The notes beneath the pieces are model-generated. The model was not told where the DNA came from, did not search any database, and saw only the letters and a program-made list of their open reading frames with translations. Source: Ceratodon purpureus (taxonomy: Eukaryota; Streptophyta; Bryopsida; Pseudoditrichales; Ditrichaceae). From it: a DNA stretch of 64,000 bases. The position numbers and the translations under genes were made by a program. The stretch lies in the NCBI GenBank assembly GCA_014871385.1, contig CM026425.1, forward strand, positions 19,428,902 through 19,492,901, given 5' to 3'. Positions 10,788 to 21,527 of this stretch are shown one piece after another (the stretch's first letter is position 1; each line of letters begins with the position of its first letter).

Positions 10788-12259
10788 TCAGTAACCCTCG
10801 CGATAGTGCTCGATGGGAGTGGGCCAGTTGTGTGTATCTCTGAAACAGTTAATAAGATGTCCGAGTCCACCAATCGTTCCTCTGTTGTTTTGGCAAACTC
10901 TCTCAAGGTAACTTTCGAAAACCATTGCGAGTTCTCCGATTATCTGGAAATGGCGTGTTTCTCTGGCTCGGCTTCGTGGTATGCCGTGCACATGTTGCCC
11001 CTGTTGATCTTCGCCGCTATCTTCGCAGCTGCGAAATCCTCCGATGCAACCGTCAAATCTGGAATGATTGAAGATCTTGTTTTCCTTGTGTACGTTACCA
11101 CGCGAGGATCCACCCAGTATCGCCTCCTCATAGTCTCCTCCTTCTGATGGACACTCTCAAAAACCCAAGGCGACCTTCTGTTCTCTAGTGTCTTCGGCAT
11201 CAAAGGCCCCAATCACAAACCCCGATGTAGATCTTGGACTCATCTTCCGGAAAGTGAAGTAGGATGTGTGTCCGGTGACAAGTCATTGTGGAGGTAACCG
11301 TATTTGTGTACGGCATCTATGATGTTACACAATGCCCAAGCAAGCTCTGTAAGCTTACTTCGGAAAGTTGGAGACGCTTCCCTAGAATCGGACTGTCTCT
11401 GCATTCTCTCTGAAGATGTAGTCGATGGGGAGGTCACCCGGGGCCTCGTTGTCTCTCTGTAGCATGGCTCGAAGGGTCCCACCGTTCCACCAGTACATGA
11501 ATCCCACATGTTCCAACTGATGAATGGCCTGGAAGCGGATGACACCAGGATGGGGAATCCTTATCGCAAGAGATTCATTGTTGTGGTCCACACGTGCCAA
11601 ATCCGGCCTCATAGACCAATTGAGCGGCCGTTTCTCAGCAAACTCCCAGTACGGTGGGATTTCCGGGTTTCCCTCGATACGAACCCTACGTATGGTAGCA
11701 TAACCACCTCTCTGGACTTCCTTGTCCAAGTAATAGAAAAACTGCAAAGTCTGCCAAGATAGTCAAATGCCGTTTACGTAAGTCAGCCGCCGTCTCCATC
11801 CCAATCGGAGAATTCCACCAAGTAATAGACGCCCGTCGATGCTTTCTTGAGCTATGGGGCGCCATTAGTCTCGTGAAGCAATCTGCCTTTGCAATAGTAT
11901 CCTTGAAGGCCTCGACTCCTCCCCTTTGCGCCCTTGCATACTTAGTAATAACCTCTTTAGCATTCCATAACGCATCGTGTGCACGTTGTGACACGAAATG
12001 ATCGTAACCGGGCTTCTGTGTATCCGAATGCCAGCACGGATCCATCAAACGATTCCTAATCTTTGTCTCCATCTCTGACTTGAATTTCCTGGGCCCATCT
12101 TCCTCATACCGAACGTAACGACTATTCAATGAAACAAGGGTATTCTCCTGGTAAAATTCCACGATGAATGCCACAATATAATCCTTGACGTAAGCTCGGC
12201 ATGTCATCGAATTTGTTCGCCCATTCCCCCACATTCTTCTGCTTCTTGTTCTTCGACAT
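10788..12259 (-). pseudogene. Broken protein kinase cassette
   Basis: Kinase motifs appear in order but in three frames. ATG 12257-12259 starts MSKNKKQKNVGEWANKFDDM, which shifts frame into CRAYVKDYIVAFIVEFYQEN (ORF 11686-12234). A second frame gives the glycine-loop region QRGGYATIRRVRIEG, a lysine in FAEKR and HPGVIRFQAIHQLEHVGF (11382-11747). A third gives the catalytic loop YGYLHNDLSPDT (about 11285-11320), then GVCDWGL in place of DFG, and YWVDPRVV where the APE region is expected. HNDLSP and CDWG are unusual but are known from divergent kinases of repeat-encoded families. At least three frame changes make it non-functional unless introns explain them. It starts downstream of GC array 3. 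Confidence 0.6.
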
Positions 12260-12367
12260 CGTGGAAAGCCTTCAAGGCTTCAAGAAATCGTAACCGCAAC
12301 TCCAAAGAAACCCTCAATTCCCACAATGATTAATAAGAGCAATTCAAATCCAAAGGGTTTGAAAAAA

Positions 12368-12425
12368 ACCGTTTAAAAATTCGAAAAGTCCCCCCCCCCA
12401 AATGAAGGACCCCTTTCTCCCGGTG
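12368..12425 (-). promoter_or_regulatory. Poly-C leader, second copy
   Basis: Positions 12378-12415 repeat the leader found upstream of the RING ORF: AAAATTC, a short A run, C10 and GGACCCC. It lies about 110-160 bp upstream of the kinase start and about 110 bp from the GC array. A TATATAGGGG string at 12535 could be a TATA element in either direction. Confidence 0.4.
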
Positions 12426-12534
12426 AGAACGACCAACGGAGAAGGATCAAGTCCCCCACCAGTAGCAATCAGCCTCACTCGAAAAGGGAGAAAAAAGGTA
12501 AAAAATGAAGAGGCGGCTTCCCCTTATATAGGGG

Positions 12535-13320
12535 GGCCGACCTCGCGGCCGTCCCCACGGCCGTCCCCACGGCCGTCCCCGCGGCCGTCCGATCTACGCC
12601 CCCGCGGCCGTCCGATCGGGCGCGACTCCGCCCGAAGGCGCCGGCCGTCCGATCGGACGGCCGCGTCGGGCGATGGCGCCGCGTGGCCGTCCGACCGACG
12701 CGGCCGTCTCCGCGGTCGGCCCCGTCTGCACGCGGTCGGCCACGCGGACGGCCGTGTCTCCCCGCGGTCGCCCACGCGGACGGCCGCGGGATCGGACGGC
12801 CCTCCGCGGCGGCCATGGTCGGCCGCGGAGGGCCGTCCGATCCAGTGGCCGTCCCCGCGGCCGACCGCGGAGACGGCCGCCCGATCGGACGGCCCACCCA
12901 GGCCGACCATGGCTGCCGCGGGCCGTCCGATCCCGCGGCCGTCGCCGTTGCCGACCGCGGGGACGGCCACGGGGACGGCCGCGGGATCGGACGGCCCGCG
13001 GTCGGCCGCGCCGATCGAGCGGTCCCCGATGGCAGGCGTCGGGATCGATCCGGGCCGTCGGATCCCGCGGCCGTCCCCGAGGCCGTCCCCGCGGTCGGCC
13101 GCGGCGACGGCCGTGGGATCCGACGGCCCTGGAGGGCCGCCCACATCCGACGGCCCGCGATGTGCCAGCACGGCCGCATCTTGGCCGTCGGATCGACGTG
13201 CGGCCGTCCGCAACGACCCCGCGGCCGTCTCCGCGGCCGTCCCCGCGGCCGTCCCCGCGAACGGACGGGCCGAGATGAGGCGTGGTGGCGGGATCGGCCG
13301 ATCGGACGGCTGGGGTTTTT
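12535..13320. repeat. GC-rich degenerate GGCCGTCC array 3
   Basis: About 0.78 kb of GCGGCCGTCC and GGACGGCCGC variants with GATCGGACGG spacers. Reading frames of 370 codons (plus) and 388 codons (minus) cross it because the unit lacks stops. It is followed at 13375-13440 by a few GACGTCCGG/GTCGGACGTC units that abut the retrotransposon fragment. Confidence 0.85.
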
Positions 13321-13444
13321 ACCCCTCCGGGGTCGCAAAATTATTACCGCGGCGTAATTCTCGAGCGTCGGAGACGCCACGTCCGGGACGGGGGACGTCC
13401 GGGTCGGACGTCTTGACGTCCGGAGCCGGGTCGGACGTCTATTT

Positions 13445-15073
13445 GAACAACCCTGGGAAGAACACGTTTCCCACCTCAGACAAATATTCCAGGCCTGCAG
13501 GGCAAATGGTGTAAGTCTAAATGCAGAAAAATGTATGTTCCTATTTTTCGCAGGAGTCATCTTGGGGTACATAGTATGTAAGCATGGCAAACTTCCAGAC
13601 CCTGAAAAAATCCAAGACATCCTAAACATGACCCCTCCCACAAATCAGAAGGGTGTACAAAGACTCCTAGGACTATCCCAATTTAACAGAATCTACATCG
13701 AAAAATTGGCTCACATTACCGCTCCTATCACAGCATTAAACCATGCAGGGTATACTTATCCCAAGGACTGGACCCCAGCTGCTCAGACTGCCCTGGAAAA
13801 AATCAAGGAAGCTTACTCTAGGGCTCCTATTCTAATTGCCCCAGATTGGACCAAACCTTTCCATGTGCACACTGATGCATCCAATATTGCCGTGGGAGTC
13901 ATGTTGGCCCAAAACTTACAAGGAAAATATGACCAACCCGTAGCCTATGCAAGCCGCCTGCTGAACCAAGCCGAACGAAATTATTCAACCACGGAACGAG
14001 AGGCACTAGCCATGATTTATGCAGTTAAAAAATTTAGACATTACTTACTAGGCAACAAATTTAGATTCCTGGTAGACCATCACAGCCTCTCATACCTGGT
14101 CAACCAGCCTTTGGTCACCGGCCGCGTAGCTCGATGGATCATGATACTCCTGGAATACGATTTCGAAGTAGTCTATGTCCCTGGCAAAAGACACATTGTA
14201 GCAGATTATCTATCCAGGGACTCCCAGGCAACCGAGGAAGGCATCGACGACTCCTTCAATGAGCCGTACCTTCAAACAGCCAGTATAACCATGGATCCCC
14301 AGGGTGATTGGCGTACGGATATAATGCGTTACTTAACCCAGGGAACCATTCCCTCAGGGCTGACTGGTACCAAGAAAATCAGCTTTGTTCGAACCACACT
14401 CCCCTACACCATGGTGCAGAGCCAATTATATCGCCAAGGTCCTGCCCAGGAGCTTCGTTTATGTATACCGGCATTCCAACAAGAGTCCATTATCGCTGCA
14501 CTTCACAATGGCCCTGCAGGAGGACACCAAGGACCCGAGACCACCATTAAAGAAATACTTACTGCCAAATATTGGTGGCCCACACTATACAAAGATGTCT
14601 ACACATACATTAAAAACTGCCATGCCTGCCAAGTTTCAACTACAAACTTCCAGCACCAGGGACGCGTGCCCTTGAAATCCATAACCCCACTTGGCCCTTT
14701 CCAACGCTGGGGCTTAGATTTTGTGGGACCTATCCGCCCAGCCACACGCCAAGGGTACAAATACATCCTTGCAGCCACAGATTATACCACTAAATGGGTC
14801 GAGGCTCGACCCCTCCGGAACAATACCGCTGTGGTCACTGCTACATTTATATACGAGAATATTATTGCACGTTTTGGTTGCCCCTTGGAAATCGTGTCGG
14901 ACCAAGGTTCACATTTTGTAAATGCAGTTATTGAAGATCTTTTGGACAATCACATAATCAAACACCGCACCAGCACGGTATACTACCCCCAGGGAAACGG
15001 ACAAGCAGAATCAACTAATAAGACACTAATCAATATGCTTCGCAGATTTGTCCATGCCAACCAGGCAGATTAG
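13445..15073 (+). pseudogene. pol fragment: RT thumb, RNase H, integrase
   Basis: In order: RT thumb (VILGYIVCKHGKLPDP), RNase H with HTDASNIAVGV, STTEREALAMIYA and LVDHHSLSYLV, and a GKRHIVADYLSR connection typical of Ty3/gypsy. Integrase follows: HHCC zinc region (NGPAGGHQG ... CHACQ), then core Asp in RWGLDFVGP, Asp in IVSDQGSHF and Glu in NGQAESTNK. The frame stops at TAG 15071-15073 (NQAD*DDC), exactly where related integrases have Trp, so this is most simply a TGG-to-TAG change. The same frame continues past it. In the known family the product copies and integrates the element; this copy is 5'-deleted and cannot be autonomous. Confidence 0.9.
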
Positions 15074-16252
15074 GATGATTGCTTATCAGCAGCACTCTGG
15101 GCCTACAGGGTAGCCACCAAGAGCGCCACGCAGTCCAGCCCGTTTGAATTGGTGTATGGCACCCAACCCTTATTACCTACTGAGTACATTGCACCAACTT
15201 TTAGTTCCTTGCAACCCAAGGACTATAGCCCACATCGGGTTCTAGCTGCCCGACTCCATGACATACACCATCTAGAAGAGGTCAGGGCCCTAGCCATGAA
15301 AAATATCACAAGCAAGCAGGAACTAACCGCCAAATACTTCCAAGCGTCAAGGCCTCCTCGGCTCTTTCAAAAGGGGGATCTAGTTTTGTGGTGCCTCCGG
15401 GATCCCAAGCTCAGAAAAACAAAATTTGAATCCATCTGGAATGGCCCCTATTGGGTTCAGCTTGTACTCCCCAATAACACAGTACTATTAGTTAACCGTG
15501 ATAATTATGACCCCCAAGGAACCATAGTCAACACTACAAAATTAAAACAATATCACTCCACGAACCCAATTACTTTCCTTGTACTTACCTTGGGTGATAT
15601 CAATCAAACCTTGGCAAACGAGGCCCAAGAAGCCCTCCAGGCCACAACAGACCCAGTCCCTCCAACAACAAGGGAAGATTCTGGCGCAGACACCATACTA
15701 CCAAATGACAACGCTATCCAAGTATATCCCACAACACAAGAGCGCATCAGCCTAGCTTTAACACCCATGGGACTCCATGACAGCCAAAATTCACAAAAAA
15801 CAACTCATGATGTGACATCGATACTCCCTGAAATCCATGTCAGCCACATTCGAGTGGACCTAGGCCACACTAACCATCAAAGGCATCATAACCCAGGGAC
15901 ACCCAGGATCAGCCATAGGCCCCGCAACAGTAGGCCACCGCCGCCACCCTTCTCGCTAGGCGGTCACTTCCATCTCCAGCCGCCAAGGCGCAGCCCCCTC
16001 TGTCTACATCAAACCCACTCAGTCACACCATGCCCAAGACATCTCAAATCGTCTTCCTCGGGTCCCTTGGTTATCCCACCTCTCCCAAGGCAGCCTGGAC
16101 GTCCCCTGCACTTCCCTTGTGCGCCAGCGCGAGTCTCTCCAGCTCCACATACTGCCCCTCCCTTCTGCTCCCGCCATCTCTCCCCGCCATCGCCTCCTCT
16201 TCACATTTCCCTACACCGTCGCACAGTAGCGAGTCAGTCCACCAGGGATACC
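15074..16252 (+). pseudogene. pol C-terminal continuation after the TAG
   Basis: The same frame carries on with ALWAYRVATKSATQSSPFELV and YGTQPLLPTEY, the conserved end of the integrase core region, and then a GDLVLWCLRDPKLRKTKFE segment typical of the integrase C-terminal SH3-like region, until about 15560. From about 15600 to 16250 the frame stays open but becomes Pro/His/Arg-rich and low in complexity, so it may be untranslated linker before the next ORF. Confidence 0.75.
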
Positions 16253-17884
16253 ATGGCGAGCAAGAAGCATCCTCCGCCCTTCTTTGTCCCAAGACAGATC
16301 ATGGAATGGAAGCGGCAGCCGGACCTGACTTGGACACAGAAGACCGGATTAGGCAGGTACTACACTCTCTTGGAAGGCAAGGTAAACATCCAGCATTGTC
16401 GTGAATTCGTTACCTCTAATCAGCAGCAACCAGAGGATGAGCAGTTCCCATCCGGCATAGTTGAAGGAGTCCTAGTGCAGTATTCCAGTAGGTATTTGCA
16501 CAAGTTTTTTGGGTGGGATGGCCTCGGCGCCACGGAGTGGAGCCCTGCGTGTACACAGCCCGAACCAGATCTCACGCCCTACGCCAACATCGCCAAGAAA
16601 GACGGCAGGTATGACATTTTTGCACTTGGTCAAGTTCTGAAGGATCCGTGGTTTGCAAGGATGCGCGGACTGCTCAGCCAGGTCTACTTCTAGAATAACT
16701 GTAACGGGATTCTGCCCGCACAGCTCAGTCTCCTCCTCCTGGCCGACAAGGGCGAACAGATTAATTGGGGGTTGTTGTTGGAAGAGAATTTTAAGGTTCA
16801 ACTGCGAGGCTACCGTCGAAATCCGGTCTATTCAAGCCCCATTGGACCTTTTCTCTCGGCCTACATTACGCACTTTCTTTCTTTCCACAAGCGGAATAAC
16901 CAACCACCGATCATGGGGACATTTCTTGACGTCCAGCGTGAGATTGCTGCGGCAGCAGCTCAGAACTCCACACCGCCAGGGCCCAGCAAACGACCCCGAC
17001 TAGTCTCACCATCGCCAGCGCGGGACATCGCTACACCATCAACTTGGGTACCGCACACCATGGAATTCCATGCCAAGCGCACGGCTGTGGCGGACTGCAT
17101 GGAGGCTATGTTTGAGTTCGTTCATGGAGCAGAACAGGAGCATTGCACCTTAACCTCGGCTCACAAGGACTTCGAGGATCGCCTTAGACGCAAGGCCATC
17201 GAGACTATCCAAGCAGCTCAGATACAGGCTGAGAAACGCTTAGCCGCAGCCCAACTGGAGCACCATCAGCAGAATGGGGAGACAAAGCAGACTCTCCACA
17301 ACCTCAGGGAACACGTGAAGAACTTGGAAAATGAGTTGACTGCGACCCAGGAACATGTTGACACACTTACCAAGAAGAAGACCATTTTGGTGGACCGCAC
17401 TAAAACCCTGGAGGCTCAGAGTGCTGAAGCTCGTGCTCGTTGCAAGGCCCTGGTTGCCGACAACACCGCACTGAAGCAAACCTCGGGTGTACCCTCCATC
17501 AACCCTGAGGCACTTAGCCGGCTGCAGCAAGACCGCATCGCCGTGGAACAGGCCCAGGAGACATTTGAGGCCAACAAAGCGGGGTGGGTACACAACGCGG
17601 CCAACCTGATAGCAACATGCGCATTTGAATTTCTCCGAAGTCACCCGCCAGTAAGTGATGCCCCGCCCATGGAGTACCTGAATCACTGCATCGACAGCAC
17701 CCTAGTCGCCTTGGATTTGGAGCAATCGGAGCACGATTGGGAGACAACGGACATGGATATGGATCTCATGTGCGAGACACTAGGGACATCCTTACCCATG
17801 TCCATCACCCCCCAAACACTCCCCAAAGTCTCTCCACCCACAGAGGTTGTCCTAGATTCCGGCTCTAGCTCGGGCCCCTCTTAA
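16253..17884 (+). CDS. Extra retrotransposon ORF: plant-transposon-like domain plus long coiled coil, one internal TAG
   Basis: ATG 16253 has a strong context (ACCATGG). Residues 1-146 run to TAG 16691-16693 (SQVYF*NNCNG); the frame continues unbroken for another 397 codons to TAA 17882-17884. The block LLLLADKGEQINWGLLLEE just after the TAG resembles the putative plant transposon protein domain seen with retroelements, where an aromatic residue at the TAG position is plausible. From about residue 270 to 430 there is a strong coiled coil (QAEKRLAAAQLEHHQQ, KNLENELTATQEHVDTL). The tail is acidic. Possible roles are a Gag-like structural protein or an accessory factor; this is inference. Confidence 0.6.
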
Positions 17885-17890
17885 TACCCC

Positions 17891-18508
17891 ATGGTCTCTG
17901 CACCTGGCCAGGGTTTTGCACACGCCGAACAGGACCATCAAGGAGAACCAGGCAATCCCGAGGAGCGCGTGGACATCCCCGACCACTTAACAGACATTGA
18001 AGAGACCCCCCAGCACTCTCCAAGACCGGCCCCGCCCCAACTATCACCAAGGATGCCACAGCTCCAAGGTTCTCCAAGCCAGCCCACGGTATCCTTCCGA
18101 CCTAAACCTTTTAAATTTCATAAAGATGCTCTTAAAAAGATTGAGGAGGAACACAACCTAGAGGTACAGGCCAGCGACGAGAGTGAGGCAGAAGAAGAAC
18201 TGGATCTAGCTATTAGCAAAGTCCGAAAATATTTTCTAAATAATGCTGATTTAGTCACCATATATAGTAACCCGGAATCCGATCAAGTCCAGTGCCCCGC
18301 TTGTAACAAGATACTGGGTAAGACTGTTTATGATGTCTACCAGCATTCTGTCACCTCACGCTCCAAGCACAACCTAATACACAGGGGTGTTGCTGCAGCC
18401 ATAGCGACCCTCCACGGTGGCCAAGCCCCTCCCAGGAAACAGATGCAGGTACCTCGCGAAGCAACCCAACCAGACAGAAGACCCGCACATCGAAGAACCC
18501 GTGGCTAA
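17891..18508 (+). CDS. Small retrotransposon ORF with a C2H2-like zinc motif
   Basis: ATG 17891 (CCATGG context) follows the previous stop by 6 bp in the same frame and gives 205 aa. The N-terminal half is Pro/Gln-rich, the middle is acidic (EVQASDESEAEEELDL), and at about residues 136-175 there is CPACNKILGKTVYDVYQH followed by a further His, a C-x2-C ... H ... H arrangement that resembles the zinc finger of XS-domain proteins or a BED-like finger. Family assignment is uncertain. It ends just before the purine tract. Confidence 0.55.
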   Translation: MVSAPGQGFAHAEQDHQGEPGNPEERVDIPDHLTDIEETPQHSPRPAPPQLSPRMPQLQGSPSQPTVSFRPKPFKFHKDALKKIEEEHNLEVQASDESEAEEELDLAISKVRKYFLNNADLVTIYSNPESDQVQCPACNKILGKTVYDVYQHSVTSRSKHNLIHRGVAAAIATLHGGQAPPRKQMQVPREATQPDRRPAHRRTRG

Positions 18509-18540
18509 ACCAAGCAATCCGAGGACGGATTGCACTCTGC

Positions 18541-19140
18541 AACAGAGGGCAAAATGTTACCGGCCAAGGTAACATGGGAGTCAGGGGGACAGTAAGTAGC
18601 GATCATGGTAGCCACGCATTAGAATCAACGGCGGCACTGCTAGTAGACTGTAGTAAAACTGGTAGATAGCCTTAGTATAAAAGGGGGTAGGGGAACAGTG
18701 ACTCTCGCTCTCTGAATTTTGTATTAGGACTGGACTCAAGCTCTCGAGCTGAACTCAGCCCATCTCCTCTTTGGCTAATACAGACTTGATCTATGCTAAG
18801 TACTTTCCTTGTAATGCTTGGCTGGCTCTTGGTGTTCTTTATTCCCTTGCTGCTCCTTGGTGTTCCCACTTTACTTTCCTAGTCTTGTATCGTCTCTCCC
18901 TTGTCTGTACTCGGTTGCCACTCCTGCTCTTGCTGCCCTAAACTCCTCATCTCTGATAGTTGTGCACTCTTAGGCATTGCTCAGAATTCTCCTCTGACCC
19001 CTCTTACGTGTAGTCTGAAGGCTCTAAAAAGGATACGTGGAACCGGGGTTGCTACTGCCCCGAAGCCCCACGGCATTTCTTTAGGACCGACCTTGGCTGC
19101 CTAGGACCCTGGGGTTACTATAATATTACTGAGTAAGGTT
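18541..19140 (+). repeat. Polypurine tract and 5' part of the 3' LTR
   Basis: AACAGAGGGCAAAA (18541-18554) is a good polypurine tract. The LTR would start with TGTTACCGGCC at 18555, which itself forms a short inverted repeat with GGTAACA. A TATA box (TATAAAAG) lies at 18675-18682, about 120 bp into the LTR. The 3' end could not be fixed because the 5' LTR is absent for comparison; similar pyrimidine-rich sequence continues to about 20.05 kb, so the given end is nominal. Confidence 0.5.
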
Positions 19141-20640
19141 GCAAACCTCCCCTGACCTTACTAAACCTCACTCCAAGTACCACTTAGTCTGTTGTGAGTC
19201 CCCTGTACCGTGAGTAATCCTCGGTTCCCTAGGAACTACATTGGGCTATCTCACTTCTCCATGCTTAAGACCCAGCTTAACAGCTTCTTGGGGTACAAGA
19301 CCGGAACTAGGAACTCCAGGACTCGTCTCTCTCTCGGATTCCCACAATCAAGTACTAGAAATCCATTCCTGGGGTTGATCTGTTTCACGAACTTGTTGAG
19401 GAGGAATTTATCCGTCCTCGTCGCCTAGCTAAACTCCTGCCTTAGAAATTGGTAAACATCCGTCCAGAGATCCGCAGACCACGATCTAGGATCTTGCTTT
19501 AATGTTCCCTTCCATTGATTTCCCCTTGGCAGTACGAATTCCCTCACCATCTCCTAATTTTTGATTGTGAAGGGCTACGATAGCAGACCCTCGCATCTCA
19601 TCAAAGTGAGATCCTCTACCAACTGCTGCATCTTCAATTCTCCTTTAGGAACCATAGGGGATATAGACCTCACTGCAATTGGAGGGTGTGCCATGACGAA
19701 AACCTCTTCCTATCCGACAGCTGCGATCCTGAACAAACAAGATCCCTAGCAAGTCACATGCTAGTGGATTAGAAAGACACATCACCATTCGTTCACTCCC
19801 TCTAACTCTTGATTGCAAAAAGAGCTTCTACCATTAACCTCCTGAGTTTATGTGATAACTATTCTTTATTGTAACCGTTATTTATAACTGCCTTTGAGTT
19901 GTTAAAGTCATCATTACGGTTGTATAAGCGGATTGGGTCCAGAACGGTCACTGTAACAGTCATTTGACCGAAACTGTTCCGGTCGGATGTACCGGAATTA
20001 TTGGAAGTTAATCTCTTCTAAGGCCTTCAATGTTCCGGTTCCGCTAGATCCCTTAACCAGATCATTTTGGGCTTATTTTTACCTTATTGATTAAAAAGAA
20101 GAAAATTACAACTAATCCTAGTTCCGATTTTAGACCAATTCATAAAATTCTATCCTTAAAGGTTCCCCAAAGGCTTTGGTTCAAATCCTACTTCGACGTT
20201 CTTTGGACACTCATAAGGGGCCTGAATGTGCAGGAGTTTACTAATTTGGCGCCGACGTTGCAAGTAACATCCCTCACGTCCTCATCTATCGGCTTGATGT
20301 TGAGTACGTTTGCTGCAATCTCCCAAAAAACCTGCAGTGGGTCCTGAATTTGCTTGGACTGCCCTACATAACGCATACAGTGCAATTGCAAAGCATGACC
20401 ATTAAACGATGTCACTAGCCTTAACAACAACAACAACTAACATGCGGAACATGACTACGCGATAAAAGTAGAAAAGGCTAAAATAATGAGTAAGTGCAAT
20501 TATGATTTCTCGCTATGCCATCTCTTAGTTTAAAGGGGATCTATAGGGACGAAGAGTGTGTCTCAAGTTTCTACATTGTGACACTGTTCTGTCTCCAAAG
20601 GCCTATCAATTGCCCGAAAGATATGCACCTGTAGTCCTCA
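19141..20640. other. Probable LTR remainder and flank, no gene seen
   Basis: The first 900 bp keep the composition of the LTR; from about 20050 the DNA becomes AT-rich. The short ORFs (under 90 codons) show no motif. The ACGTTGCAAG-type strings near 20250-20440 may be the decayed end of the MULE relic that follows. Confidence 0.3.
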
Positions 20641-20652
20641 AGCTACTAGATT

Positions 20653-21527
20653 TCAAGGGCATTTGAGAAAGTCTTTGTATTGGCCTAGTTTGAATCTATG
20701 TCCTTTGTCCATCGTATGAAACTCTTGCACTCCGGCCATGGGATGAACACAATCTGAGGAATTTTCAGCTTTTAAATGTCTTATGCAACTTATAGTGAGG
20801 TTGAACTCCGTGAGTAAGTGCTCCATCATAATCTTGTCATCATTGACTTCCTTAGATAGCTCAATATCAAAGTCTCCTAATGTTTCTAGAAGATATGTCA
20901 TTCTGTGCCTTGTCGGGGTAGGCGTAGGGACCATATTTGGTGTCAATGACTTTCTAGCAGGCAACGACGTTATTGCTAGGGAGTCAGTAACTGCTGCAAA
21001 CCCCCATACATATCCCTTGCTAGACCCTTGCAATATTGAGCGTTTGTTCCTTTAGCAATCTTGGAGTGCATCATCGTGACAACCTTCACGCAGTACTTGC
21101 ACTTTTTTCTTTGTTGTGCCCACACGTAGTTGCAGACACCCCACTTTGCTTGAGGTTTGTAGATTGTGTACTCTTAATGGCGGTGTTCCGTGGATATGAG
21201 AAATGTAGTATCACTGTCTTTGTCAGGCATCGTCACATCCTCGTCACGAATCTCTTGAGCCTTTAGAATTGACTCAACTATGCAGTCTTATAGCTTCTTG
21301 TTGTCCACAAATACTTTATCTTTGTGAAGATCCTTGTACCAGTAATGGTTGAGGACATCCTCCATTAGCGTAATGATACACCAATCTACCCTTCTACTTA
21401 TGATTCTCCTTTTCATTTCAAGAATGGATTTAGCAAATCCGTGGTAGCTTTCTATTGCACCACTCATATCCTGACCGCAGTAGTCTAAATTGTGGAAATC
21501 TACAAGCCACATATGCGCCTTCTCTGA
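20653..21527 (-). pseudogene. MULE transposase C-terminal part with mutated SWIM finger
   Basis: The 21288-21527 frame ends at a stop after FVDNKKL; the next piece continues DCIVESILKAQEIRDEDVTMP, then WGVCNYVWAQQRKKCKYCVKV. The SWIM consensus is CxCx(n)CxH; here it reads C-N-Y ... C-K-Y, so the second Cys and the His are both replaced by Tyr, each a one-base G-to-A or C-to-T type change. The rest (20653-21033) is a 126-aa tail. It cannot bind zinc as a normal SWIM domain would. Confidence 0.6.

Larger units (their letters stand above)
13441..18554 (+). mobile_element. 5'-truncated Ty3/gypsy LTR retrotransposon with extra 3' ORFs
   Basis: Homology begins abruptly at about 13441-13445 in the reverse transcriptase thumb (HLRQIFQACRANGVSLN), so the 5' LTR, gag, protease and the YxDD part of RT are missing. 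RNase H, integrase, a tail, and two more ORFs follow, all in one phase, up to a purine tract at 18541-18554 and the start of a 3' LTR. The left junction lies in the GACGTCC units next to GC array 3, which suggests either array growth into the element or a deletion at the boundary. Confidence 0.85.

Noticed and set aside
12150-12234. CRAYVKDYIV in the kinase cassette as a third copy of the YVK domain
   Set aside because: Only a few residues agree with CKEYVKM and CKKYVKM and the rest does not align, so I did not include it in the shared-domain claim.
12402-13641. ORFs of 370 (plus) and 388 (minus) codons across GC array 3
   Set aside because: Same artefact as array 2; no non-repetitive conserved segment, and opposite strands are equally open.
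20176-20190. GGTTCAAATCC string resembling a tRNA B box
   Set aside because: No A box at the right distance and no cloverleaf; no tRNA gene can be drawn here.
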